From contig JAACFM010000011.1 of assembly GCA_009937445.1 (NCBI GenBank), positions 1 through 41,741 on the forward strand: a stretch of DNA of 41,741 nucleotides. The letters are read 5' to 3'. Made by a program: the position numbers and the translations under genes. The notes beneath the pieces are model-generated. The model was not told where the DNA came from. It saw only the letters and a list, made by a program, of their open reading frames with translations, and searched no databases. This document shows, piece after piece, positions 28,293 through 38,262 of this stretch (positions are counted from its first letter, which is position 1; each line of letters begins with the position of its first letter). Source of the stretch: Gammaproteobacteria bacterium (lineage in GTDB: Bacteria > Pseudomonadota > Gammaproteobacteria > Steroidobacterales > Woeseiaceae).

Positions 28293-31200
28293 ATGGAACG
28301 TAACGAAAGAATTGCAGCATTAATGCGCGCTCTTGATGAGCGCATTCTGCTGCTCGACGGCGCGATGGGGACGATGATTCAGGGCTTCGGTTTGAGCGAA
28401 GACGAGTATCGTGGTGAGCGCTTCGCGGACTGGAAACGAGATCTGAAAGGTAACAACGATCTTCTGTCGATAACACGGCCCGATGTGATTCGCGATATTC
28501 ACAATCGCTTCCTCGCTGCTGGCGCAGACATCATTGAAACCAATACCTTCAATTCCAATGCGCCGTCAATGGCGGATTATGGAATGGAAGATATCGTTGT
28601 CGAGCTGAACACCACGGCCGCACGGCTTGCTCGAGAGTGTGCCGATGCACACGCAAGCAAGATTGCAGCGCCGCGGTTTGTGGCGGGTGTCCTGGGTCCA
28701 ACGAATCGCACCGCGTCAATCTCTCCTGACGTCAATGATCCGGGCTTTCGAAATATCACGTTTGATGCCCTGGCCAACACGTACGAGCTGTCGTCTGTTG
28801 CGCTCATTCAGGGCGGCGTCGATTTTCTGATGATCGAAACAATCTTCGATACGCTGAATGCAAAAGCGGCGATCGTCGGCTTGAAACGTGCGTTCAGAAC
28901 AACTGGAATCGAGTTGCCGGTCATGATCTCGGGCACGATTACCGATGCTTCTGGCCGGACCTTGTCCGGGCAAACCACAGAGGCATTCTGGAACACTGTG
29001 CGTCATATCAATCCGTTTATGATCGGGTTGAACTGTGCGTTGGGCGCGAAGGAATTGCGCCAGTATGTTGCTGAATTATCCCGGGTCGCCGATACGCGAG
29101 TCAGCGCACATCCCAATGCGGGGCTGCCAAACGAGTTCGGTGAATACGACGAAACCCCGGCCGAGATGGCCGAGGTGGTTGGCGAATTTGCGTCCAGCGG
29201 TCTGGTGAATCTGGTGGGTGGCTGTTGCGGTACGCGCCCGGAACATATTCGTGCTCTGCGGCAGGCCGTTGATGGCGTCTCGCCACGAGCAATTCCGCAG
29301 TTGCCTGTGCGGTGTCGTTTGTCGGGTCTCGAGCCGTTTAATATCGGCCCTGATGATTTGTTTGCCAACGTTGGTGAACGTTGCAACGTGACCGGTTCCG
29401 CGATATTCCGCCGACTCATTGAAGCGGATGACTACACGGCCGCGGTTGCTGTCGCGCGTCAGCAGGTAGAGAACGGCGCGCAGATCATCGATATCAATAT
29501 GGATGAAGGCATGCTCGATTCCGAGAAGGCCATGGTGACATTCCTGAACCTGATCGCATCTGAACCTGATATATGCAGGCTGCCGATAATGATCGACTCG
29601 TCTAAATGGACAGTGATTGAAGCGGGCCTCAAATGTGTGCAAGGCAAGGCCGTAGTCAACTCGATCAGCCTTAAGGAAGGCGAAGAGCAATTTATCGAGC
29701 AGGCGCAACTGGTCAGGGACTACGGGGCGGCTGTCATCGTCATGGCATTCGATGAATCCGGCCAGGCCGATACGGTCGATCGCAAAATAGACATCTGCAA
29801 ACGCTCTTACAAAATCCTGACTGAACAGGTTGGCGTTGATCCCGCCGACATCATTTTTGATCCGAACATCTTTGCTATCGCAACCGGTATCGAAGAACAC
29901 GCCGCCTATGGGCTCGACTTTATCGAGGCAACCCGCGCAATCAAGAAAGCGTTACCGCATACGATGGTCAGCGGTGGCGTCAGCAATGTGTCGTTTTCGT
30001 TTCGCGGCAACAACGTCGTCCGCGAAGCAATTCACTCGGTATTCCTGTACCACGCAATTCGTGCGGGAATGGACATGGGTATTGTCAACGCAGGGCAGTT
30101 GGCCATCTATGCCGACTTGCCGGACGATCTGCGCAATGCGGTTGAAGACGTCGTACTCAATAGAGATGCTGACGGTACCGAGAAGCTTTTGACGGTGGCA
30201 GAAAACTATGTCGGTCAGAAGAGTGGCGCCGCAGCAAAAGTGAAAGACCTGTCGTGGCGCGAGTTACCTGTTAACAAGCGACTTGAGCATGCGCTCGTAA
30301 ACGGTATCGACGAGTACGTTGTCGACGATACCGAAGAGGCTCGCCAAGGGACCAACCGACCGCTCGACGTCATCGAAGGGCCTTTAATGGCCGGTATGAA
30401 TGTTGTCGGCGATTTGTTTGGTGACGGCAAGATGTTCCTGCCGCAGGTAGTGAAGTCTGCACGAGTCATGAAGAAAGCGGTTGGCCACCTCGTACCGTTT
30501 ATCGAAGATGAGAAAGAGGGCGGGATGAGTTCCAACGGCAAGATCGTCATGGCCACAGTGAAGGGTGACGTACACGACATTGGCAAGAACATTGTTGGCG
30601 TTGTTCTGCAATGTAACAACTTCGAGGTCGTCGACCTCGGTGTCATGGTGTCGTGCGACAAGATTCTGGAAGCAGCAAAGCGTGAAGGCGCAAATATAAT
30701 TGGCCTGTCCGGGCTGATTACGCCGTCACTGGACGAAATGGTGCACGTCGCCAGTGAAATGCAGCGACTCGATTACGCACTGCCATTGTTAATCGGCGGG
30801 GCGACAACGTCACCGGCTCACACGGCCGTCAAGATCGAGCCGAAGTACGAAGGCCCGGTCATTTACGTCAAGGATGCGTCGCGTGCAGTTGGTGTTGCGC
30901 AGGCTCTCATAGAGCCCGGTACGCGCGGTGCGCTAGTGGATAAGACTCGCAAGGACAACGCCCGGCGTCGCGATCAGCACGCGAACAAGAAGCGTTTGTC
31001 GCCGCAGCTGTCGCTCAATCAGGCGCGCGCTCAAAAACATATCTGCGACTGGTCAAAATACGATGCACCAAAGCCAAAGTTCACCGGCACCCGAGTGTTC
31101 GACGATATTGACCTGAACGATCTCCGCGACTACATCGACTGGATGCCGTTCTTCAATGCCTGGGAGTTCCACGGTAAGTTTCCGCAGATTCTGAGTGACG

Positions 31201-32006
31201 CGACCGTCGGCGAGGCCGCGACGTCATTGTTCAACGATGCGACGGAGATGCTGGAAAAAATCATTTCTGATCAGTGGCTTAGCGCACGTGCGGTGGTTGG
31301 ATTTTATCCCGCGAATTCTCACGATCACGACGACATCCTGGTATTCGCCGATGAAGAACGAAACGAGGTCGCTCACCGCTTTTGTCATCTGCGCCAGCAA
31401 CGCTCGAAGGCAGAAGGACATCCGCAAGGATGTCTCGGTGATTTTGTGGCACCAAAGGAAACCGGGCTGGCCGACTACATTGGTGGTTTTGCTGTTACCG
31501 CTGGCATCGGTATCGATGAACACGTTGAGCGATTCGAGAAAGACCACGATGACTATAGCGCCATCATCTTGAAGGCACTCGCTGACCGCTTGGCCGAGGC
31601 GTCAGCGGAATATATGCATGCGCGAGTCCGCCGAGAGTTTTGGGCTTACGAAGCGGAAGAGGCTTTGAGCAATGCTGAGCTGATCGCCGAGAAATATCGC
31701 GGCATTCGACCGGCACCCGGATATCCCGCGTGTCCCGACCACACCGAAAAAGGCACGCTTTGGGAATTACTGGATGTCGAAGCCAGCATTGGTCTGCAAC
31801 TGACGGAATCTTACGCCATGTTCCCGACCGCTGCGGTCAGCGGGTTTTACTTCGCACACCCTGACGCCAGATATTTTGCTGTTGGCAAGGTCGATCGGGA
31901 CCAGGTCGAATCATATGCCGAACGAAAAGGAATCAGCGTTGTCGAAGCGGAGAAGTGGCTGGCACCGAATCTTGGATATGACCCTGACGAAGCTAACGCA
32001 GCGTAA
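28293..32006 (+). CDS. metH: Cobalamin-dependent methionine synthase
   Basis: Full-length MetH, 1237 residues. Domains in order: homocysteine-binding barrel ([13 protein letters not shown]; zinc cysteines in IGLNCALG and [11 protein letters not shown]), pterin-binding barrel ([14 protein letters not shown]), cobalamin domain with Asp759-x-His761-x-x-Gly764 (His761 is the lower axial cobalt ligand), and C-terminal reactivation domain with [12 protein letters not shown] that binds SAM. ATG at 28293 has GAGG eight bases upstream; longer frames overlap metF. No cobalamin or SAM riboswitch lies upstream, consistent with control by the SahR-like protein. Confidence 0.98.
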   Translation: MERNERIAALMRALDERILLLDGAMGTMIQGFGLSEDEYRGERFADWKRDLKGNNDLLSITRPDVIRDIHNRFLAAGADIIETNTFNSNAPSMADYGMEDIVVELNTTAARLARECADAHASKIAAPRFVAGVLGPTNRTASISPDVNDPGFRNITFDALANTYELSSVALIQGGVDFLMIETIFDTLNAKAAIVGLKRAFRTTGIELPVMISGTITDASGRTLSGQTTEAFWNTVRHINPFMIGLNCALGAKELRQYVAELSRVADTRVSAHPNAGLPNEFGEYDETPAEMAEVVGEFASSGLVNLVGGCCGTRPEHIRALRQAVDGVSPRAIPQLPVRCRLSGLEPFNIGPDDLFANVGERCNVTGSAIFRRLIEADDYTAAVAVARQQVENGAQIIDINMDEGMLDSEKAMVTFLNLIASEPDICRLPIMIDSSKWTVIEAGLKCVQGKAVVNSISLKEGEEQFIEQAQLVRDYGAAVIVMAFDESGQADTVDRKIDICKRSYKILTEQVGVDPADIIFDPNIFAIATGIEEHAAYGLDFIEATRAIKKALPHTMVSGGVSNVSFSFRGNNVVREAIHSVFLYHAIRAGMDMGIVNAGQLAIYADLPDDLRNAVEDVVLNRDADGTEKLLTVAENYVGQKSGAAAKVKDLSWRELPVNKRLEHALVNGIDEYVVDDTEEARQGTNRPLDVIEGPLMAGMNVVGDLFGDGKMFLPQVVKSARVMKKAVGHLVPFIEDEKEGGMSSNGKIVMATVKGDVHDIGKNIVGVVLQCNNFEVVDLGVMVSCDKILEAAKREGANIIGLSGLITPSLDEMVHVASEMQRLDYALPLLIGGATTSPAHTAVKIEPKYEGPVIYVKDASRAVGVAQALIEPGTRGALVDKTRKDNARRRDQHANKKRLSPQLSLNQARAQKHICDWSKYDAPKPKFTGTRVFDDIDLNDLRDYIDWMPFFNAWEFHGKFPQILSDATVGEAATSLFNDATEMLEKIISDQWLSARAVVGFYPANSHDHDDILVFADEERNEVAHRFCHLRQQRSKAEGHPQGCLGDFVAPKETGLADYIGGFAVTAGIGIDEHVERFEKDHDDYSAIILKALADRLAEASAEYMHARVRREFWAYEAEEALSNAELIAEKYRGIRPAPGYPACPDHTEKGTLWELLDVEASIGLQLTESYAMFPTAAVSGFYFAHPDARYFAVGKVDRDQVESYAERKGISVVEAEKWLAPNLGYDPDEANAA

Positions 32007-33255
32007 AGTTTTCGGCACATTCTTGGCGAGTGTGCTGCTCGTAGCATCCGCCGCTCAAGCGGATGACTACCGTGATGCACGAGCCGAGCTGGTCGCGGCG
32101 TATCAGGTGGAGAATTATGCTGCGATGCAGCTTGCGGCACAGAAGGCCGTCATTGCGCGGCCAGAATATCCCGGCGCTCTTTTCAATCTCGCGCTGGCTT
32201 ACACACTGAATGATAAACACCGCGATTCATTGCGGATTTTGCGGCGCCTGCTGGACAAGGGCGTGGATTTCGGTGTGGTCGACATGGATGAGTTTGCGAC
32301 AGTTCGCGAGCTGGTTGCTTGGGATAGTTACCTGAAGGCGGCCCAGGCCTTGGGCGAGCCGGTCGGCAAATCAGAAGTTGTTGCGACCTATTCTGAACCG
32401 AACTTCGTTCCGGAAGGAATTGCGATTGACAGCGCCGGACGCCTGCTTCTGGGCAGCATTCGGAACGGTCAAATTATCAGGCTGACGTCTGGCGCCGAAA
32501 ACGAAATCCTGAGCGATCGCAAAGCGCATTGGAGCGTATTCGGGATGCGTTTCCATGCAGACGGGAGTCTTTGGTTTGCGAGCGCAGCGGTGCCGCAACT
32601 CTCCGGCGTTGGGGAAGACGAAGGCAAGACCGGGCTGTTTAGACTGGATGTTGCCAGCGGTGAGGTCACCAAGTCGGCGATTCTGCCGCAGTACGACTCT
32701 ACGCAGGTTCTCGGCGACCTGGTGATCGCGGACGACAATACGATATATGCAACAGACAGCCTTACGGGGGCTATCTATCGTTACTACATTGATTCCAACG
32801 AGTTTGAAGTCCTCGTGGAGCGCGGCGAACTGGGCTCACCTCAGGGGCTGGCTCTGGATGACAGTGGCCGCTTTCTTTATGTTGCAGATTACATCGGCGG
32901 TTTGTATCGCATCTCGACAGAGGATGGTTCGCTCGTAAGGCTGCGAGTCGCGGCGAGTATTACAGATTTTGGAATTGATGGTCTGTATCGCTATGGCAAC
33001 GAACTGGTCGTTATTCAAAACGGCATTCGCCCGCACCGGGTTGCCGCATTTCAGCTGAGCGAGAAGGGGCTCGCAATCAACAGCAGCCGCATCCTCGCAT
33101 CAAATCTCGAAGAGTTTGATGAGCCGACACTCGGTGTCATCAAGGGAAATGATTTCCTGTTTATCGCGAACAGTCACTGGAACAGGTTCGACCGGGACAA
33201 TCAGCTACCGGAAGGACTGTCCGGTCCGATTGTTCTTAAACTACCGCTGAACTAA
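31978..33255 (+). CDS. Secreted TPR plus SMP-30/NHL-type beta-propeller protein
   Basis: A 425-residue exported protein beginning 29 bases inside the end of metH. A signal peptide ([18 protein letters not shown], residues 10-27) precedes a TPR-like segment ([20 protein letters not shown]) and a six-bladed-propeller-like region with repeating blade phrases such as [40 protein letters not shown] and [17 protein letters not shown]. This is the style of SMP-30/gluconolactonase/NHL propellers, but catalytic metal ligands cannot be assigned, so a binding role is as likely as enzymatic. The start ATG at 31978 is set by the signal peptide. Its stop overlaps that of the convergent TolB-like gene. Confidence 0.8.
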   Translation: MTLTKLTQRKVFGTFLASVLLVASAAQADDYRDARAELVAAYQVENYAAMQLAAQKAVIARPEYPGALFNLALAYTLNDKHRDSLRILRRLLDKGVDFGVVDMDEFATVRELVAWDSYLKAAQALGEPVGKSEVVATYSEPNFVPEGIAIDSAGRLLLGSIRNGQIIRLTSGAENEILSDRKAHWSVFGMRFHADGSLWFASAAVPQLSGVGEDEGKTGLFRLDVASGEVTKSAILPQYDSTQVLGDLVIADDNTIYATDSLTGAIYRYYIDSNEFEVLVERGELGSPQGLALDDSGRFLYVADYIGGLYRISTEDGSLVRLRVAASITDFGIDGLYRYGNELVVIQNGIRPHRVAAFQLSEKGLAINSSRILASNLEEFDEPTLGVIKGNDFLFIANSHWNRFDRDNQLPEGLSGPIVLKLPLN

Positions 33256-35063
33256 TCACAGTCGAAGTCATTGCTGCCAAGCGGACGGCATTGCGGTGGA
33301 AACCCCTGTTGTTGCCAGTACTTGAGGATTCCTGTCCTGCGGATGAAGTCTCGAAATTGATCGGTCTGACGCATACGTCGATGCGCCTTGTTCCAGATGA
33401 TAAAGGAATCTAGAAGGACGCTTGAGCTGTCAATGTAAGCAAGGACTATTGGTACTGTGTAACTGGATGCGTCGGGATTGGTTGCAGAAAAGGTTGTCAG
33501 TGAGTGCACAAGTTGGCTGTGATCATTCTCCGTGCTACGCAACGCATTGTACAATTTCTCATGTTCGTTCCAGCCGTACAGTACCTGGCTGTCATTGCTC
33601 AAAACCATGAAAGCGGTTTTTTCACCCATGCGTGCGAGCAACGACAAGTCGGCCTCGCGAGCTTTTACCATGCCGGTCTCGAGCATCCGGGTAAAGTGTG
33701 CGAAGGCTTCGATGTCCCGTCCTTCACCTGCGAGCACGACGACAAAGTTTTCCGCGCAGGGTGCTGAAAGCGGCGAGTAGCCGATACAGGTGGCAAAGTC
33801 GCTCAATGCGCCCTCAATATCGCCGAGACTAAGGCGCAACAAGCCGCGCCAGTTCAGAGCAGAATCATCGCGTGGGTTGATCTCTATTGCATCCGACAGA
33901 TCATTGAGCAGTTTCGCGAAATCCAGTGCGCTGTTCTGTTCAGGCAGACTTTGTACTACTACCTGAACCTTGGCCGCTATCGCGATGGGACTTCTGGGCT
34001 CCAGTTCCAGCGCTCTGTCAGCGAATTCGTTGGTCAGGCGCACCTGCTCATTGCGCGGTGTATCCGAGAAATTATAGTTGGCCTTTAAGAAAGTGAGAGC
34101 TGCGCGCATTTCCCACGCCGCTGCAAATTCAGGGTCCTGTTCGATTGCCGCCGCGAGTAATTCATCCGCTACGTCGAGTTCCGTCCGAGACTGATACAGG
34201 CTTCTTGCGTGTAGAAACATTTCATAGGCGCTCAGGTTGTTTGTACCAACTCGCACTGCAATCTCGTCACTCGCGTCAAATCCGAGCTTCTCCGCCAGCG
34301 CAGCAACAATGGCCTTGGAAATTTCGTCCTGAATCGCAAAAACGTTTTCGGCTGTCAGGGGTCTGTCGAAGGTGTCGGACCAAAGATGTTTGTCGTCCGC
34401 CGCGTCAATCAGCTGTGCGGTTATTCGTAGCGTATCGCCCGCTTTACGCACGCTGCCTTCGACCACATGTCGAACATTCAGGTTGGCGGCTATTTCGGGG
34501 ATTCCGAGATCGCGCCCCTTGAATTGAAACGCAGAAGTTCGCGATGTGACGTCCAGTTCATCGACGCCAGCCAGTAGGTTCAGGATTTCTTCCGAGATCC
34601 CATCCGAGAAGTACTCCTGATCGCCGTCAGGGGACAGGTCTGCAAACGGCAACACTGCGATGGTCGCGGCAGACACCTCAGCAGTTGTTGCGACTGACGC
34701 CTGTTCATCAATAAGGATTTCTGCCGGTTGAAATACTTGCCAGGCGAACACCAACCCGACGATTAGAACACCGGCGATGATCACGAAGTCGAGTTTTCGC
34801 CAGCTTTGATGTTGCGTCTCGCTGCTCGCTGCATCGGTGCGTACAATGCCATCTGCTGTGAGGTCAAAAACCCACGAGACGATTATTGAGATAGGGAGTC
34901 CGACAATCAGCAGTCCTACAACAATACCGTCAAACCACGCAGGCAGCTGCATGGACTCTTCGAGGGTTGTTGCGATCTGCACGAGCAACCAGCCTACAAC
35001 GAGATAGGCACCAACGACTCGTACGACATTGCGTCGGCGCAGCTCCTGAAAAAAATTATTCAT
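33252..35063 (-). CDS. TolB-like / TPR membrane protein
   Basis: A 603-residue inner-membrane protein of a class common in marine Gammaproteobacteria. The N-terminus MNNFFQELRRRNVVRVVGAY leads into membrane segments at about 15-35, 48-68 and 93-112. Next is a periplasmic TolB-N/FlgO-like domain with IAVLPFADLSPDGDQEYFSDG, TSRTSAFQFKGRDLGIPEIA, VRHVVEGSVRKAGDTLRITA and LIDAADDKHLWSDTFDR; from about residue 285 TPR-type helices follow (YEMFLHARSLYQSR, AIEQDPEFAAAWEMRA, SALNWRGLLRLSLGDIEGAL). Related proteins often sit with adenylate-cyclase or winged-helix domains, but none is present here. Role unknown; scaffold or sensor is plausible. Confidence 0.85.
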   Translation of the reverse strand: MNNFFQELRRRNVVRVVGAYLVVGWLLVQIATTLEESMQLPAWFDGIVVGLLIVGLPISIIVSWVFDLTADGIVRTDAASSETQHQSWRKLDFVIIAGVLIVGLVFAWQVFQPAEILIDEQASVATTAEVSAATIAVLPFADLSPDGDQEYFSDGISEEILNLLAGVDELDVTSRTSAFQFKGRDLGIPEIAANLNVRHVVEGSVRKAGDTLRITAQLIDAADDKHLWSDTFDRPLTAENVFAIQDEISKAIVAALAEKLGFDASDEIAVRVGTNNLSAYEMFLHARSLYQSRTELDVADELLAAAIEQDPEFAAAWEMRAALTFLKANYNFSDTPRNEQVRLTNEFADRALELEPRSPIAIAAKVQVVVQSLPEQNSALDFAKLLNDLSDAIEINPRDDSALNWRGLLRLSLGDIEGALSDFATCIGYSPLSAPCAENFVVVLAGEGRDIEAFAHFTRMLETGMVKAREADLSLLARMGEKTAFMVLSNDSQVLYGWNEHEKLYNALRSTENDHSQLVHSLTTFSATNPDASSYTVPIVLAYIDSSSVLLDSFIIWNKAHRRMRQTDQFRDFIRRTGILKYWQQQGFPPQCRPLGSNDFDCD

Positions 35064-35165
35064 GAATACCGGTCTCATTGAATTCGCATTGGACTTTAGC
35101 ATGCGGGAAAAAGGGTATCGACAGACAGATTCCAGATTCACGGTTCTGAAGAGAGTGCCTGGAGT

Positions 35166-35181
35166 GCGGTTAGCGAACCGC
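35166..35181 (-). terminator. Possible terminator hairpin after the EEP gene
   Basis: A perfect six-base-pair stem, GCGGTT/AACCGC with a four-base loop, begins seven bases after the stop of the EEP gene. No U-run follows on the minus strand, so it would be an atypical terminator or an RNA-stabilising hairpin. The remaining bases up to 35063 must hold any promoter of the TolB-like gene; I see none clearly. Confidence 0.4.
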
Positions 35182-35187
35182 TGGTGG

Positions 35188-36111
35188 TTACAGGGAAAGC
35201 GTGACGATCAGCGGCAGGTGATCAGAACCGATGCTCTTGCTGGTTTTCGCATTGAGCACTCCAATGCCCTCGGACACCAGTACGTGATCGATCGGTATCA
35301 TTGCGAAAGGCATATAGGTCGGCCACGTTGCTAACACACCGAACCCCCGTCTTGCATTGTGCAGCCCGGTCGACCGCTCCAGGTTGCGATAACGCGGGTC
35401 CCATACGCTGGCATTAAAGTCGCCAAGCAGCACAACCGGTGCGTCAGCACCTTGTATCCATTTAGCCAGGCTGTCCAGTTGCTCATTGCGCGCCGCATGC
35501 TGTTTCTTTCCGAGAGGGATTGTCGGGTGAGAGCTGACCAGCGTCAGCTGTTTTTCGCCAATCGAAACTGTCGCGGCAATTGTCGGATAATTGAGCGGTG
35601 GGCTATCGACGTGCAGAACCGAGTCGAATGGCAGTTTGGAATACACCGCGATACCAAAATTCCCCGCTCGAGGCTCGGTGTAGAAGTGCGGGTACTCGCT
35701 TTTCAGGCTGGTGATCCCGGCCAACCAGTCGTGATTGATTTCCTGAAGAAAGACCATGTCAGGATCTTCCTCGGTGACGAGGTCCAACAGTCTTTGATAT
35801 TGATGGTTGCGCGCAAGCACGTTCGCGTGCATTAGCTTCAGATTCTGGTCGCCGCTGCTCTCACCCTTGAGCGGGCGATACCAGTCAACAATGAGCACAC
35901 CATTCAAAATGGCGGCAATCAACAGCGCGAGCGAGAATTGTGGATTTTGCAGCGCCGCGAAAACCAGCAAGAGCAGTACGGATACAACGAAATATTGCAG
36001 TCGAAAATGCGAAAACAGCTCAATGCTGTGATGCCGAATGTTGAGCGCTGTTATTACCGAGAATATAACTGTCAGTGCCGCTGCAGCCTGCAGCAACCCG
36101 ACAAAACTCAC
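35188..36111 (-). CDS. Membrane-anchored endonuclease/exonuclease/phosphatase (EEP) family protein
   Basis: A 307-residue protein with three N-terminal transmembrane helices (residues 1-80) and a C-terminal EEP domain likely facing the periplasm. Catalytic motifs are intact: MHANVLARN, the metal-binding glutamate in DMVFLQEINHDW, LVSSHPTIPLG, GDFNASVWDP, IDHVLVS and the final GSDHLPLIV. Substrate cannot be read from sequence; related membrane-tethered proteins are annotated as nucleases or phosphodiesterases. It overlaps the moeB-like gene by four bases (ATGA), suggesting coupling without an obvious functional link. Confidence 0.87.
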   Translation of the reverse strand: MSFVGLLQAAAALTVIFSVITALNIRHHSIELFSHFRLQYFVVSVLLLLVFAALQNPQFSLALLIAAILNGVLIVDWYRPLKGESSGDQNLKLMHANVLARNHQYQRLLDLVTEEDPDMVFLQEINHDWLAGITSLKSEYPHFYTEPRAGNFGIAVYSKLPFDSVLHVDSPPLNYPTIAATVSIGEKQLTLVSSHPTIPLGKKQHAARNEQLDSLAKWIQGADAPVVLLGDFNASVWDPRYRNLERSTGLHNARRGFGVLATWPTYMPFAMIPIDHVLVSEGIGVLNAKTSKSIGSDHLPLIVTLSL

Positions 36112-36848
36112 CGTGAGCTACTTGCTGCGCACACCGGGCAATCTTCACGTTTCAAAATCTTGACCGTATGAAACTCTGTGGAGGCTGCGTCATATAATCG
36201 CAACAGTGAGGTATCCGAAGCGATCCCGGCGAAGTATTTCAGAGTCTCGACCGCCATCAGGGTGCCAATGACGCCTGGAACGGGAGACAGCACGCCGTTG
36301 CCGGCACAGCTGTCCAGAGACTCGTCGGCTTCCGTGTACAGGCAGCGGTAACAAGGCGCTGTGTCGAAAATGGGCCCGAAGACTGCAAGCTGTCCTTCCA
36401 GCCGAATTGCGGCGCCGGAAATCAGGCGGCGTCCTGCCGAAACGCAGGCATCGTTTAATTCGAATCGTGTTGCGAAGTTGTCACAACCATCGAGAACAAC
36501 ATCTGACGATTTTACCGCCTCCGTAAGAGCGGCGCCCTCCAGACGAGTTGTGATGGCCGTTATCTTGATGTCCGGATTGAGTTTGCGCAGATGTGCAGCC
36601 GCAACCTCGGCTTTGAGCCCACCAACGTCCTCGGGTGTGTACAGAACCTGACGTCCGAGGTTGGTTTCATCGATCGTATCGAAATCTGCGATCAGGATGT
36701 GACCGACTCCACTGGAGGCCAGATAGGCTGCAGATGCACAACCGATGCCGCCGGCACCGATAAGTAACGCTGTGCCATCAGCGATTCGTCTCTGGCCGAG
36801 AATGCCGACCTGCTCGAGCGCAAGGTGACGGGCGTCGCGACTCATCAT
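36108..36848 (-). CDS. moeB: MoeB/ThiF/HesA-family adenylyltransferase
   Basis: A 246-residue E1-like enzyme that adenylates the C-terminal glycine of a small sulfur carrier (MoaD or ThiS type). Features: LLIGAGGIGCASAAYLASSGVG nucleotide-binding loop (split, about residues 28-48), DFDTIDETNLGRQVLY with the catalytic Asp and Arg, DGCDNFATRFELND, and two Cys-x-x-Cys zinc pairs (CYRC near 168, CPVC near the end). A partner carrier gene is not in the window, so MoeB rather than ThiF rests on the frequent prmC-moeB neighbourhood. Seven bases separate it from the cyclophilin gene. Confidence 0.87.
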   Translation of the reverse strand: MMSRDARHLALEQVGILGQRRIADGTALLIGAGGIGCASAAYLASSGVGHILIADFDTIDETNLGRQVLYTPEDVGGLKAEVAAAHLRKLNPDIKITAITTRLEGAALTEAVKSSDVVLDGCDNFATRFELNDACVSAGRRLISGAAIRLEGQLAVFGPIFDTAPCYRCLYTEADESLDSCAGNGVLSPVPGVIGTLMAVETLKYFAGIASDTSLLRLYDAASTEFHTVKILKREDCPVCAASSSR

Positions 36849-36855
36849 TTTGCAA

Positions 36856-37341
36856 TTACTCCGTTATTGTCACTTCAGTAATCATCACAGTATCCAGCGG
36901 TACATCCTGGTGTCCGCCACGATTCCCGGTAACCACACCTGCGATCGAATCAACGACATCCATACCGTCGCTAACCCGGGCAAATACCGCGTAGCCAAAA
37001 TCGCGGCCGCCGTGGTTGAGAAAATCGTTGTTGTTCAGGTTGATGAAGAACTGCGACGTTGCGCTGTCAACAACACCCGTTCGAGCCATCGCCAGCGTAC
37101 CACGCTCATTCTTTTCGCCATTATCCGCTTCGTTCTTGATCGGGTCGCGGGTCGGCTTGGAACCCATGCTTTCATCCATGCCGCCGCCCTGAATCATGAA
37201 GTTGGGAATGACGCGGTGAAAGATGGTGCCGTCGAAATGGCCGTCTTTGACGTACTGACGGAAGTTCTCGCAGGAAATTGGTGCCGCTTCTTCAAGGAGT
37301 TCGATGCTGATGTCGCCATGGTTGGTTTTGATAGTAATCAT
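36856..37341 (-). CDS. ppiB: Cyclophilin-type peptidyl-prolyl cis-trans isomerase
   Basis: Cytoplasmic cyclophilin, 161 residues, no signal peptide. Catalytic motifs: [18 protein letters not shown] with the essential arginine, [16 protein letters not shown] and [17 protein letters not shown]. It resembles PpiB in length and lack of an export signal. Its place between prmC and a moeB-like gene looks like an insertion into a commonly paired couple. GC, codon use and strand match its neighbours. Confidence 0.94.
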   Translation of the reverse strand: MITIKTNHGDISIELLEEAAPISCENFRQYVKDGHFDGTIFHRVIPNFMIQGGGMDESMGSKPTRDPIKNEADNGEKNERGTLAMARTGVVDSATSQFFINLNNNDFLNHGGRDFGYAVFARVSDGMDVVDSIAGVVTGNRGGHQDVPLDTVMITEVTITE

Positions 37342-37380
37342 GATGGTCCGTATGGTCTCGCAAAGTAGATATATGGCCGC

Positions 37381-38217
37381 CTATTTACCATTCCGGCGCG
37401 CTGCTGTCACGCGGGGTAGTCCGGCAAGGTCATTGTGGCACGTGATTTCGCGCCACCCCGCTTCCTCAAGGACGGCCGCAACGGCGTCTTTCTGGTCGGC
37501 CCCGTGCTCCATCATTAGCCAGCCATCGTTTGTCAGGAGCGGCATACAGAGGGTCGCAAGAATTCGAATATCATTGAGGCCATCTTTGCCGGAGGCCAGC
37601 GCTGACAAGGGTTCGAAGCGCAGGTCGTTAAGGGCTTCATCGTCCTCCCGGACGTATGGAGGATTGGAAACAATGATGGTGAACTGCTTGTCAGCGACAG
37701 GTTCTGTCCAGTTTCCCGAAAGACAGGTGACGTTTGCAAGGTCCGCCTGCCGCACGTTTTGCCTGGCAATGGCCAGCGCATCGGCACTTGCGTCTGTCGC
37801 CGTTATTGAGCAGAGCGGGCGCTCTGCGGCAATGGAAATTGCGATCGCGCCGCTGCCGGTACCGAGATCCAGAACTTCCCATGCGGCCGTGCGCGGAATC
37901 TCGCGCAGAGCTAACTCGACGAGCAGCTCAGTTTCGGGGCGCGGCACCAGGGTTGCGGGACTCACCAGCAGCTCATGCGACCAGAACTCGCGGGTTCCGG
38001 TGATATAGGACATCGGCTCGCCCTGCAGCCGGCGCATCAAAAGTGTCTCGAAGCGATCCCGGCTCAGGGCATCGAGTTCATCCTCCGGGTGAGCGAACAG
38101 GTAGCTGCGCGGCATATCGATTGTCTTGCACAGCAGTATCTCTGCGTCCAGACGGGCGGTATCGGTGATTGGCGACAGACGCTCAACGGCGTCGGCAATT
38201 ACAGCATCCAGTCTCAT
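37381..38217 (-). CDS. prmC: Release factor glutamine methyltransferase PrmC
   Basis: PrmC/HemK, 278 residues, methylates the GGQ glutamine of release factors 1 and 2. N-terminal helical domain, then LVPRPETELLVELAL, SAM-binding VLDLGTGSGAIAISIA (about residues 116-131) and catalytic VSNPPYVRED. The related PrmB has a different N-terminus, and the length fits PrmC. No prfA gene is next to it. First gene of the prmC-ppiB-moeB-EEP run; divergent from the CBS gene with a 45-base gap. Confidence 0.94.
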   Translation of the reverse strand: MRLDAVIADAVERLSPITDTARLDAEILLCKTIDMPRSYLFAHPEDELDALSRDRFETLLMRRLQGEPMSYITGTREFWSHELLVSPATLVPRPETELLVELALREIPRTAAWEVLDLGTGSGAIAISIAAERPLCSITATDASADALAIARQNVRQADLANVTCLSGNWTEPVADKQFTIIVSNPPYVREDDEALNDLRFEPLSALASGKDGLNDIRILATLCMPLLTNDGWLMMEHGADQKDAVAAVLEEAGWREITCHNDLAGLPRVTAARRNGK

Positions 38218-38262
38218 GTAGGTGTAAACTCGCCGAAAAATGACAATGTAACTGATGCGCCT

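Noticed and set aside
29076..29900. Open frame of 274 codons antisense to metH
   Set aside because: Lies wholly inside the conserved barrels of metH and shows no family feature.
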